Below are positions 42,844 through 49,950 of a stretch of DNA of 64,000 nt, piece by piece (the stretch's first letter is position 1; the number at the start of each line of letters is the position of its first letter). The position numbers and the translations under genes were made by a program. The DNA is from an uncultured Clostridia bacterium (lineage in GTDB: Bacteria; Bacillota; Clostridia; Christensenellales; Borkfalkiaceae): positions 62,001 through 126,000 of the forward strand of contig CAKQRD010000006.1 in the NCBI GenBank assembly GCA_934271275.1, in the 5' to 3' direction. Under the pieces are notes generated by a model, which saw nothing but the letters and a program-made list of their open reading frames with translations, ran no database searches and was not told the DNA's origin.

Positions 42844-43090
42844 AAAACCTCCTGTTTATAACCTTATTTTGTTAAAGCTTACGGCTTTTATGCACGCCCC
42901 GCCCCAAAATTTCCGATTTTTCCCAACGAATCATAATAATATATCGGATAAAATCGACTTTATAATTATTTATAGCGAAGCTACCCGTTTTATAAAAACT
43001 TACAAAGCGACGGCATACATTATAAGTACAAAAAAGCGAGCGAGACGGAAAACTTTTTCCGTCTCGCTCGCTGATATTATTCTACTTTTC

Positions 43091-43795
43091 CTACATCTTA
43101 CCGAGCAGCTCTTTTTTCTTTAACTCAAACTCCTCTTCCGTAATAATTCCCGCATTTTTCAATTCGGAAAGTTCTTTTATCTTGCCGATTACGCTCGAAG
43201 CGGAATTTTGCTCTTCCCTCGGTGCAGAAATTGCAGTATCCTGAACGCTTCTTCCCATAGAAGCAAGAACTTTTTCCACGATTTCATCTGCGTTCCAAAC
43301 GTAAGGAAAGCTGATTTTTCCTGCCGTCGAACTTATAACTATTCTTTTCCCAAAGGAAAGCTTTTCCTGCAACCCGTTCATAACGACGATATTATCTATT
43401 TTTTCTATCGGCATTTTCAACGTCTTTTTAAATATCGGTATTATAGTGGTATAAGCTCCGCTAACTTCCCTTTCTGTAACAGTCAATTCGCAAAGTTTAC
43501 TTCTTCTATAATCTAATAATAGAGCTGTAATGGGAATAATATATAAAAGTATCCATATTAACAAAAAAAGCCAAAAAATTGGTTCTAAACTATATGATGA
43601 TGCGTAATAGCTCTTATACGCATACCGTATACCAAGCCAATTCTTACTATCCCCATATGAATATCTTCCGCTATAATGGTATTCGTGCATTCCCGCAAAA
43701 ATAAATATTGAAATTACAACTATATAAATTGCAAGTGATATTATCATCGCAGGCTTGGGTTTAAACTTAATTTGTGCATTCATATTGTTTTCCAT
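43091..43795 (-). CDS. Membrane protein with bacterial PH-like domain and SHOCT motif
   Basis: A 234-residue protein with two membrane helices (about 15-37 and 72-95), a bPH2-like beta domain (about 100-170: LTVTEREVSGAY, MPIEKIDNIVVMNG) and a C-terminal SHOCT motif (about 205-234: LSELKNAGIITEEEFELKKK). SHOCT proteins often act in oligomerisation; the role is unknown. The ATG follows AGGAG and starts 3 nt after the DUF1413 gene. The base composition is more AT-rich than the neighbouring genes. Confidence 0.82.
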   Translation of the reverse strand: MENNMNAQIKFKPKPAMIISLAIYIVVISIFIFAGMHEYHYSGRYSYGDSKNWLGIRYAYKSYYASSYSLEPIFWLFLLIWILLYIIPITALLLDYRRSKLCELTVTEREVSGAYTTIIPIFKKTLKMPIEKIDNIVVMNGLQEKLSFGKRIVISSTAGKISFPYVWNADEIVEKVLASMGRSVQDTAISAPREEQNSASSVIGKIKELSELKNAGIITEEEFELKKKELLGKM

Positions 43796-43798
43796 TTT

Positions 43799-44041
43799 TT
43801 ATATCTCCTGTTTTTTAATATATATTGCGGAGTTATCTGCGGCTTTACACTTATATTCAACGCCTTCAACATCTCCTCTACAAACGCATGTCTTAAAATA
43901 TTTTCCGAAATTCAGCCTATCTCCTTTTGACATTCTTGTCCATTCAACCCCGTCGAAAAGCTCTTTCAACTTGAATTCCTCCCCTTTTCGCAGTCTTTCA
44001 AGCTTACTTCTAGCTTTTTCCATTTGTTCTTCGTACAACAT
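43799..44041 (-). CDS. DUF1413 domain protein
   Basis: An 80-residue single-domain protein (EEFKLKELFDGVEWTRMSKG, then DRLNFGKYFKTCVCRG) matching DUF1413, small proteins often found beside XRE regulators. AGGAGG precedes the ATG. It leads the two-gene unit with the PH/SHOCT protein, and its promoter overlaps the XRE operators. Function unknown. Confidence 0.75.
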   Translation of the reverse strand: MLYEEQMEKARSKLERLRKGEEFKLKELFDGVEWTRMSKGDRLNFGKYFKTCVCRGDVEGVEYKCKAADNSAIYIKKQEI

Positions 44042-44057
44042 TTCTAAAACCTCCTTG

Positions 44058-44074
44058 TGTTACAAAATGTAACA
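44058..44074. promoter_or_regulatory. Operator 1 of the XRE-DUF1413 divergent unit
   Basis: TGTTACA-AAA-TGTAACA, a perfect 7-bp inverted repeat with a 3-nt centre. It covers the predicted transcription start (about 44073) of the DUF1413 unit. Confidence 0.75.
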
Positions 44075-44079
44075 TTTTT

Positions 44080-44108
44080 AGTGTAACAGAATGTTACAAT
44101 ATTGTCAA
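44080..44108 (-). promoter_or_regulatory. Promoter of the DUF1413-SHOCT unit
   Basis: On the minus strand: TTGACA (44103-44108), 17 bp, TACACT (44080-44085). Operator 2 occupies most of the spacer, so a bound repressor would exclude RNA polymerase. Confidence 0.7.
44082..44098. promoter_or_regulatory. Operator 2 of the XRE-DUF1413 divergent unit
   Basis: TGTAACA-GAA-TGTTACA, a perfect 7-bp inverted repeat with a 3-nt centre. Its arms are in swapped order relative to operator 1, and it is centred 24 bp away, so dimers on the two sites could contact each other. Confidence 0.75.
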
Positions 44109-44136
44109 GAGAAAAATACAACGTAACGGAAAATTT

Positions 44137-44355
44137 ATGAAAACGGAAGGTCTTGTCGGGTTAGCCATAATAAGAAAGCAAAAAGGGCTTAACCAGCTTA
44201 AAGTCGCAATGGACTTGAATATCAGCAGAGAAGCTCTTTCTCATTACGAAAACGGAAAACGCAGTCCAGATATTCAGATGCTCCGCGCGTTATCCGATTA
44301 TTTTAACGTTTCTATTGATTTTTTGATTAACGGAAAAGATTTTACAAAAAAATAA
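44137..44355 (+). CDS. XRE family repressor-like regulator
   Basis: A 72-residue single helix-turn-helix protein (IIRKQKGLNQLKVAMDLN, then ISREALSHYENGKRSPDIQM) of the Cro/C1 type. It is divergent from the DUF1413 unit and is the obvious ligand of the two TGTTACA palindromes between them. GGAAAA precedes the ATG. A short intrinsic hairpin follows. It resembles a small phage- or plasmid-derived control gene. Confidence 0.9.
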   Translation: MKTEGLVGLAIIRKQKGLNQLKVAMDLNISREALSHYENGKRSPDIQMLRALSDYFNVSIDFLINGKDFTKK

Positions 44356-44390
44356 AGCCGTAAGCGAGTTTTTCATCGCCTACGGCTTTT
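44354..44390 (+). terminator. Terminator after the XRE gene
   Basis: Arms of 14 nt with one mismatch (AAAGCCGTAAGCGA / TCGCCTACGGCTTT), starting at the stop codon and ending in TTTT. The following 44391-44590 stretch shows no gene or repeat. Confidence 0.65.
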
Positions 44391-44590
44391 CCATTTACAC
44401 AAACAAAAAAACTCTGCCCATCGTTTGCCCATTCTCCGCTCTTCCTCCGCCCGTCTTCCACTCCTCGCCCGTTCGTCCATTCTCCGCGCGTCACCTATCC
44501 GTTGCGTTTGACCGTCGTTTGTCAAGTATGTCCGTCGAACATACAAGGAACGACTTCGGCAACCCGTATTCACTTTCTCGATAATCTTTA

Positions 44591-44645
44591 AAATAAAAAA
44601 CCCGCTTACTTTTGCGTTTATAGTCAAACGCGTTCCGTAAACGGG
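44591..44645 (-). terminator. Terminator of the ribosomal super-operon
   Basis: Minus-strand outer stem CCCGTTTAC / GTAAGCGGG (one mismatch) enclosing an inner hairpin (GCGTTTGACTATAAACGC), followed by TTTTTTATTTT. It lies 27 nt after rplQ, so the operon stops here. Confidence 0.85.
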
Positions 44646-44672
44646 TGTTTTTATTGTTCGTTTCCGACTTAA

Positions 44673-45182
44673 TTAGTCTACGAGTTCGATAATCGCTACT
44701 TCCGCAGCGTCGCCGCGACGCGGTCCGAGCTTATAAATTCTCGTATAGCCGCCGCCGTTACCCTTTTCTTCTTTACGGGTAGCGTATTTCGGAGCGTACT
44801 CGTCGAAAATCTTTTCGATAAGCGGGCTCTTGATTGCTTTCGTCCTCTTTTTAAAGTCGGGTTTGCTTTCCTTAAAGCCTTTCACTTCCTGAAGGTCGTT
44901 GACCATGGTCATGATTTTTCTTCTCGCGTTAAGCTTCTTGTTGCCGTCTTTAACGAGCGTCTTTTTGGTTTCTTTACCCTTTGCGTCCGTAACGGTAACT
45001 TCGCTTTCAACGGTATCCGCATAAGAGTTTACAGCAAGCGTAAGGATTTTGGCAACGTAAGCCTCCACCTCTTCCGCTCTCGCTTCGGTCGTTTGTATCT
45101 TTCCGTGCCATAAAAGGGCGGAAGCCTGATTTTTGATAAGCGCCATTCTCTTGGTGGCGTTCATTCCTAATTTTCTTGCCAT
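44673..45182 (-). CDS. rplQ: 50S ribosomal protein L17
   Basis: A 169-residue L17 near the peptide exit tunnel. The core LGMNATKRMALIKNQASALL and KIQTTEARAEEVEAYV is at the start and GGYTRIYKLGPRRGDAAEVAI at the end. Between them is a longer insert (about 65-120) than in the 117-residue E. coli form; similar enlarged L17 proteins occur in Clostridia. GGAGG favours the ATG at 45182 over an upstream in-frame start. It is the last gene of the operon, 4 nt after rpoA. Confidence 0.96.
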   Translation of the reverse strand: MARKLGMNATKRMALIKNQASALLWHGKIQTTEARAEEVEAYVAKILTLAVNSYADTVESEVTVTDAKGKETKKTLVKDGNKKLNARRKIMTMVNDLQEVKGFKESKPDFKKRTKAIKSPLIEKIFDEYAPKYATRKEEKGNGGGYTRIYKLGPRRGDAAEVAIIELVD

Positions 45183-45186
45183 TTCC

Positions 45187-46140
45187 TTAATCCTCCTTGT
45201 CCGCAAGCTTCAAGCCGTAGCTTTCGAGTTTATAAATAACCTCGTCGAGCGACTTCTTGCCGAGATTACGGACTTTAAGCATATCGTCTTCGGTTTTTTT
45301 AGTCAAATCTTCTACCGTGTGAATGTTCGCTCTCTTTAAGCAGTTATACGAACGCACGGATAAATCCATCTCTTCGATGGTCATTTCGAGTATCTTGGTC
45401 TTTTTGTCCTCTTCCGGCGGAACGAGTATTCCTATATTGCCGACTTCGGAAAGCGAAACGAACATTTTGATGTGTTCTTCCATTATCTTTGCGGCAAGCG
45501 ACACGATGTCCCTTCCGGAGAACGCGCCGTTCGTCCAGATTTCAAGGGTAAGCTTATCAAAGTCTACGCTCTGCCCTACGCGGGTGGCGGTTACGTTATA
45601 GCTCACCTTTTTGACCGGCGTGTAGATACTGTCTATCGCGATATTGTCGATAATATCGGTTTTGTGTTCGCTTGCACCCTGATAGCCGCGACCTCTTCCT
45701 ATGGTAAGCTCCATATCGAGCTTCGCGCCTTCGTCTACGGTGCAGATATACTGGTCGGGGTTTAATACCTCCACTTCTGCGTCGCAGGAAATATCGCCCG
45801 CTTTGACTACCGCAGGACCTTCTTTATAAAGCTTTAAGGTCTTTTTGTAGTCTTTGTCAAGACAAGCGGATTTGAGTGCAACGCATTTTAAGTTGAGAAT
45901 TATCTCCGTAACGTCCTCTTTTACGCCGCGGACTGCGGAGAACTCGTGCTTGATACCTAAATCATCCGAGAACTTAATGTTCTGAATAGCTACGCCGGGG
46001 AGCGCGGATAAAAGAATTCTGCGCAGAGCGTTGCCGAGCGTCAGTCCGAAGCCTTTTTCCAAAGGTTCTACGACTATCTTCGCGTAACTTCTGTCCTCGT
46101 TTTCTTCCACTGCTATTTTCGGCATTTCAATTTCCATCAT
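45187..46140 (-). CDS. rpoA: RNA polymerase alpha subunit
   Basis: A 317-residue alpha subunit. The N-terminal dimerisation domain (about 1-230) has KIVVEPLEKGFGLTLGNALR and RRILLSALPG. After a linker, the C-terminal domain (about 250-310: LSVRSYNCLKRANIHTVEDL and RNLGKKSLDEVIYKL) contacts UP elements and activators. AGGAGG precedes tandem ATG codons. A 131-nt structured gap separates it from rpsD. Confidence 0.98.
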   Translation of the reverse strand: MMEIEMPKIAVEENEDRSYAKIVVEPLEKGFGLTLGNALRRILLSALPGVAIQNIKFSDDLGIKHEFSAVRGVKEDVTEIILNLKCVALKSACLDKDYKKTLKLYKEGPAVVKAGDISCDAEVEVLNPDQYICTVDEGAKLDMELTIGRGRGYQGASEHKTDIIDNIAIDSIYTPVKKVSYNVTATRVGQSVDFDKLTLEIWTNGAFSGRDIVSLAAKIMEEHIKMFVSLSEVGNIGILVPPEEDKKTKILEMTIEEMDLSVRSYNCLKRANIHTVEDLTKKTEDDMLKVRNLGKKSLDEVIYKLESYGLKLADKED

Positions 46141-46271
46141 AAGAAATTTACCTCCTTAAAAAATAGTTCCGATAAAGGATAGGGCGGGAATTCTTGCCAC
46201 GGCGTGGAAAACCACAGCTTTCCCCCCGCCTAATCCCAACGGATAAATTTTCGATTTATTTAACGATTTAA
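46141..46271 (-). other. Structured 131-nt gap between rpsD and rpoA
   Basis: No gene. An outer stem GGCGGG / CCCGCC (46183-46188 with 46225-46230) encloses a GTGG-TTTT-CCAC hairpin. There is no T-run, so it is not a terminator; it may be a processing or regulatory RNA element in front of rpoA. Confidence 0.45.
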
Positions 46272-46895
46272 TTATTTCGAGTAAAGCTCGACGATCATGT
46301 GTTCTTTTATGGTGATGTCGATGTCTTCTCTGGTCGGAAGCGCAAGAATCTTGCCCTCTAACGTTTCGGGGTTGAATTCAAGCCATTTGGGCATCGCGCC
46401 GACTTTCATCTGCTTGATTTCCGCAAAATACTTGTTATCTCTCTTGGTTTCCTTAACGGCAATGACGTCGCCTGCTTTAACGCAGTAAGAAGCGATGTTG
46501 ACGTTCTTGCCGTTTACGGTGAAATGACCGTGCGTTACGAGCTGACGAGCCTGCGATCTCGAAGAACCGATACCCATTCTGAAAATAACGTTATCGAGAC
46601 GTCTTTCGAGAAGCGAAAGCATGTTGTCGCCGGTAATACCTTTCATTCTGTCGGCTTGTTCGTAATACTTTCTGAACTGACCTTCTAAAACGCCGTATAT
46701 TCTCTTACATTTCTGCTTCTCGCGGAGCTGCAAGCCGTATTCGGAAACTTTCTTTCTTGCCATACCGTGCTGACCGGGGGCAACGGGTCTCTTTTCAAAA
46801 GCGCAAACGCCTTTGAAGCATCTCTCGCCTTTAAGGAAGAGCTTTGCGCCCTCGCGTCTGCATAAACGACATTTGGATTCTGTATATTTAGCCAT
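46272..46895 (-). CDS. rpsD: 30S ribosomal protein S4
   Basis: A 207-residue primary 16S assembly protein. The N-terminal zinc-type cluster (CRLCRREGAKLFLKGERC) is present, followed by the S4 RNA-binding domain (RRLDNVIFRMGIGSSRSQAR, then QLVTHGHFTVNGKNV). S4 is a known translational regulator: of the alpha operon in E. coli and of its own gene in Bacillus. Here it sits inside the alpha operon, 16 nt after rpsK. Confidence 0.98.
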   Translation of the reverse strand: MAKYTESKCRLCRREGAKLFLKGERCFKGVCAFEKRPVAPGQHGMARKKVSEYGLQLREKQKCKRIYGVLEGQFRKYYEQADRMKGITGDNMLSLLERRLDNVIFRMGIGSSRSQARQLVTHGHFTVNGKNVNIASYCVKAGDVIAVKETKRDNKYFAEIKQMKVGAMPKWLEFNPETLEGKILALPTREDIDITIKEHMIVELYSK

Positions 46896-46911
46896 TTTTC
46901 TCTATCCTCCG

Positions 46912-47304
46912 TTATACTCTGCGTTTCTTGGGCGGTCTGCAACCGTTGTGGGGAATGGGAGAAACGTCCTGAATGAGGGTTACTTCCATATCGCAATTAG
47001 CAAGCGCTCTTATCGCGGATTCTCTGCCCGCGCCCGGTCCTTTTACGAACACTTCTACGGAACGCATACCCTGTTCTCTTGCAACCTTGCCTGCGGCTTC
47101 CGCAGCCATCTGCGCCGCAAACGGAGTGCTTTTTCTCGAACCCTTAAAGCCGAGGCTGCCCGCGCTCGACCACGATACGGTGTTGCCCTGCATATCGGTT
47201 ATCGTAACCAGAGTGTTGTTAAAGGAAGCCTGAATATGCACCTGTCCTTTATCGACCTTTCTGGCGTCTTTACGTTTTTTAACGACTTTCTTTATTGCTG
47301 CCAT
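46912..47304 (-). CDS. rpsK: 30S ribosomal protein S11
   Basis: A 130-residue platform protein. Signature: VHIQASFNNTLVTITDMQGN, KGSRKSTPFAAQMAAE and the C-terminal DVSPIPHNGCRPPKKRRV. It lies in the order rpsM-rpsK-rpsD with 16-nt gaps on both sides. Length and motifs are typical. Confidence 0.98.
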   Translation of the reverse strand: MAAIKKVVKKRKDARKVDKGQVHIQASFNNTLVTITDMQGNTVSWSSAGSLGFKGSRKSTPFAAQMAAEAAGKVAREQGMRSVEVFVKGPGAGRESAIRALANCDMEVTLIQDVSPIPHNGCRPPKKRRV

Positions 47305-47320
47305 ATTAGTCTACCTCCCG

Positions 47321-47698
47321 TTATTTCGTTGCCGTCTTCTTCTTGGCGACGGTACGACGCGGACCTTTTCTCGTTCTCGCGTTTCTCTTGGAACTCTGCC
47401 CTCTTACGGGAAGATTTTTTCTGTGACGAACGCCACGATAGCAACCGATTTCGATAAGTCTCTTTATTGAAAGAGAAACTTCGCTCCGAAGGTCGCCCTC
47501 TACGTGGAGGTGGTGTTCGATGTACTCTCTTAATTTAGCGACTTCCGCGTCGCTTAAATCCTTTACTCTCGTATCGGGATTTACGCCCGTTTCCTTAATG
47601 ATTTTTTTAGAAGTCGTAAGTCCGATACCGTAGATATAGGTAAGACCGATTTCGACTCTTTTGTTATTCGGCAAATCAACGCCGGCTATACGTGCCAC
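47321..47698 (-). CDS. rpsM: 30S ribosomal protein S13
   Basis: A 125-residue head protein contacting the P-site tRNA. MARIAGVDLPNNKRVEIGLT starts it; GVRHRKNLPVRGQSSKRNAR and the basic tail end it. The start codon is GTG at 47698, 10 nt after GGAGG. It is the first gene of the alpha-operon segment and follows a 138-nt structured gap after rpmJ. Confidence 0.98.
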   Translation of the reverse strand: MARIAGVDLPNNKRVEIGLTYIYGIGLTTSKKIIKETGVNPDTRVKDLSDAEVAKLREYIEHHLHVEGDLRSEVSLSIKRLIEIGCYRGVRHRKNLPVRGQSSKRNARTRKGPRRTVAKKKTATK

Positions 47699-47836
47699 TT
47701 GATAAATACCTCCGTATTCCTTATATTTGATGTAATTGTATATAAACGCCCGAAACGTTTTAGGTTTTGGAATGACAAACCTTATTCGTCGCGGACAGTC
47801 GTTTTCGTTCCGACTGAACGTCGGATAATCGGGCTG
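47699..47836 (-). other. Structured 138-nt gap before rpsM
   Basis: No gene. Two hairpins: CAGTCG/CGACTG (47796-47816) and AGGTTT/AAACCT (47762-47782). In E. coli the region before rpsM is the S4 target of the alpha operon, so a functional counterpart is possible; no sequence similarity to that pseudoknot is claimed. Confidence 0.45.
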
Positions 47837-47953
47837 TTAGCCCTGACGCTGTTTATGGCTCTTGTTTTTGGAGCAAATAACCATAACTTTTCCGTTTCTT
47901 TTGATAACTTTGCACTTGTCGCACATGGGTTTGACCGAAGGTCTGACTTTCAT
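47837..47953 (-). CDS. rpmJ: 50S ribosomal protein L36
   Basis: A 38-residue protein: MKVRPSVKPMCDKCKVIKRN, then GKVMVICSKNKSHKQRQG. The C-x2-C...C-x5-H zinc-binding set is present, so this is the zinc-bound form. GGAG precedes the ATG. It lies between infA (32-nt gap) and rpsM, the normal place. It is too short for routine gene finding. Confidence 0.97.
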   Translation of the reverse strand: MKVRPSVKPMCDKCKVIKRNGKVMVICSKNKSHKQRQG

Positions 47954-47985
47954 TTTTCTTCTCCTTATGGATAATAATTTATGCT

Positions 47986-48207
47986 TTAAGATTTGCTACG
48001 CCACGTTATTCTGCCTTTCGTAAGATCGTAAGGACTCATTTCGAGTTTTACGCTGTCGCCGAGTATTATTTTTATATAATGCTGACGAAGCTTTCCCGAA
48101 ATATGCGCCGTTATGATATGTCCGTTAGATAGTTTTACTTTGAACATAGCGTTCGGAAGCGCTTCTACTATAACGCCTTCGGTTTCTATTACGTCGTCTT
48201 TTGACAC
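47986..48207 (-). CDS. infA: Translation initiation factor IF-1
   Basis: A 73-residue OB-fold factor that occupies the A site during initiation: VIETEGVIVEALPNAMFKVK, LSNGHIITAHISGKLR and GDSVKLEMSPYDLTKGRITW. Typical length. GGGAGGT precedes the ATG. It begins 6 nt after the KOW-domain gene ends. Confidence 0.98.
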   Translation of the reverse strand: MSKDDVIETEGVIVEALPNAMFKVKLSNGHIITAHISGKLRQHYIKIILGDSVKLEMSPYDLTKGRITWRSKS

Positions 48208-48213
48208 AAACTA

Positions 48214-48480
48214 TTACCTCCCGTTTTTAATTTTGTCGCGGATCGCTTTTCTTAAAACTTCGTTTCCGACGGGTTCGCCGCGGTTTATCCTTTCCGCAAT
48301 TTCGGGAAGGGCGTTTTCCATAACCGTTTCGACGTGCTTTAAGTTTTTCCGCTTTGGATTATTTATTCTTCTCGTTTTGCCGTCCGCAACGGTAACGTAA
48401 CCGTTTTCCGCTCCGACAACGAGAAAATAACCGTTTTCATCTCGCCCCGAAAGGCTTTTTACAATATCTCCGACGTTCAA
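48214..48480 (-). CDS. KOW-domain RNA-binding protein (L14e/L6e/L27e-like)
   Basis: An 88-residue protein with an N-terminal KOW/SH3-like barrel (NVGDIVKSLSGRDENGYFLV, then VTVADGKTRRINNPKRKNLK) and a helical tail. This gene between map and infA is characteristic of Clostridia; its function is unknown but probably ribosomal. The frame continues upstream, but AGAGG with 7-nt spacing points to a TTG start at 48480, which keeps just the conserved domain. It starts 11 nt after map. Confidence 0.88.
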   Translation of the reverse strand: MNVGDIVKSLSGRDENGYFLVVGAENGYVTVADGKTRRINNPKRKNLKHVETVMENALPEIAERINRGEPVGNEVLRKAIRDKIKNGR

Positions 48481-48491
48481 AATATTCACCT

Positions 48492-49238
48492 CTATAAAGT
48501 GAGTATTTCCGCGCCGTTTTCCGTGATCGCCACGGTATTTTCGTAATGTGCCGAAGGTCTTCTGTCGCGCGTTTTCACGCCCCAACCGTCCGGCATAAAA
48601 TCTACCTGATACACGCCCGCGTTTATCATCGGTTCTATCGCGATAACCATGCCCTTTTTAAGCCTTACGCCCGTACCCTTCCTGCCGTAATTCGGAACGG
48701 AAGGATCTTCGTGCATTTCTTTGCCGATACCGTGACCGACGAGCGCGCGTACCACCGAAAAACCGTTCGCTTCTGCGTGACTCTGAACGCTGTACCCTAT
48801 GTCTCCGAGCGGCGTTCCGTCTTTAAGACAAGAAACAGCCTTAAAGAAACATTCTTCGGTTACTTTTACGAGTTTTTTCTTCTCTTCGGTGGTTTCGCCG
48901 ACGATAAAAGTTCTCGCCGCGTCGCCTTGCCAACCGTTAAGAATCGTGCCGACGTCCACGCTCACTATGTCGCCTTCTCTTATTACGATATCGTCCGAAG
49001 GGATACCGTGTACCACCGTTTCGTTTATCGAAATACAGGTGGACGCGGGATAGCCGCCGTAACCTAAAAATGAAGGATACGCGCCGTTGTCTCTGATGAA
49101 ATCGTGTGCGATTTTATCAAGCTCCTTCGTCGTCATTCCCGCGCGGACGGAACTGCCTAAAAGATTCAATACGTCTCTCGTGAGCTTTCCGCTTTCGCGC
49201 ATCAGCGCGATTTCGGCGGGAGTTTTTATGGTTATCAT
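48492..49238 (-). CDS. map: Methionine aminopeptidase, type I
   Basis: A 248-residue metalloenzyme removing N-terminal methionine. Metal ligands and flanking motifs are visible: VDVGTILNGWQGDAARTF (two Asp), VGHGIGKEMHEDPSVPNYG (His) and IAIEPMINAG (Glu), plus a C-terminal ENTVAITENGAEILT. The start overlaps the adk stop by 4 nt, giving translational coupling. Confidence 0.98.
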   Translation of the reverse strand: MITIKTPAEIALMRESGKLTRDVLNLLGSSVRAGMTTKELDKIAHDFIRDNGAYPSFLGYGGYPASTCISINETVVHGIPSDDIVIREGDIVSVDVGTILNGWQGDAARTFIVGETTEEKKKLVKVTEECFFKAVSCLKDGTPLGDIGYSVQSHAEANGFSVVRALVGHGIGKEMHEDPSVPNYGRKGTGVRLKKGMVIAIEPMINAGVYQVDFMPDGWGVKTRDRRPSAHYENTVAITENGAEILTL

Positions 49239-49855
49239 AAAAGAACCTTCGTAATTTCTTCAAACACCGTGTTTATCGGTTTGTCGCCGTCTACCGCGAG
49301 AAGTCTGTTTTTCTCCGTATAGTAGGCGACGAGAGGTTCGGTCTGCGCCGCGTAAACGGCAAATCTTTCCTTAACGGAGTCCGGATTATCGTCTTTACGG
49401 ACGAAAAGCTTTCCTCCGCATTCGGGACAAACGTCCGTTTCGCCTATGAAATCCACGTGAAAAGAACTTTTGCACTTTTCGCAACTTCTTCTGCCGGTAA
49501 GCCTTCTTTCAAGCTTGGTAAGCGGAATATCGATATTTATCACCGCGGTGGGTGCGTTAAAACTTTCGAGAGCTTCCGCCTGAACTACGTTCCTCGGAAA
49601 GCCGTCTAACAAATACCCGTCTTTGCAGTCGGGCTGCGAAAGCCTTTCTTTAACAATCTCAATCGTAAGTTCGTCCGGAGCAAGATCTCCGCCGTCGATT
49701 ATAGACTTTATTTTAAGCCCTATCGGCGTGCCTTTTTTTATATTCTCGCGGAAGATATCCCCCGTCGAGATATGGGGCAAACCGTAACGCTCGGAAATGA
49801 GAGAAGCTTGCGTGCCTTTGCCGCTACCGGGTGCGCCGAGCAATACTATTTTCAT
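49235..49855 (-). CDS. adk: Adenylate kinase
   Basis: A 206-residue kinase interconverting AMP, ADP and ATP. The P-loop GAPGSGKGT is at 7-15; ISTGDIFRENI and GYLLDGFPRNVVQAE follow. The lid carries a Cys4 zinc site (CEKCKSSFHV...CPECGG), typical of Gram-positive forms. It overlaps map by 4 nt and follows secY after a 95-nt gap containing a CTGCGGCG/CGCCGCAG hairpin. Confidence 0.98.
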   Translation of the reverse strand: MKIVLLGAPGSGKGTQASLISERYGLPHISTGDIFRENIKKGTPIGLKIKSIIDGGDLAPDELTIEIVKERLSQPDCKDGYLLDGFPRNVVQAEALESFNAPTAVINIDIPLTKLERRLTGRRSCEKCKSSFHVDFIGETDVCPECGGKLFVRKDDNPDSVKERFAVYAAQTEPLVAYYTEKNRLLAVDGDKPINTVFEEITKVLL

Positions 49856-49950
49856 CTTGTCGTACCTGTTTTAAGAATGCCCCGATAACGATTTTCTCAT
49901 CTGCGGCGCACGGTTTGCGTCCGCCGCAGGTAAGTTCACGTTTTTTGAGG

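Noticed and set aside
47699..47974. 91-codon plus-strand frame over rpmJ
   Set aside because: It is antisense to rpmJ and the leader of rpsM, with no ribosome binding site.
48481..48585. N-terminal extension of the KOW-domain protein
   Set aside because: The extension is in the 3' end of map and is unlike the family; AGAGG fits the TTG start at 48480.
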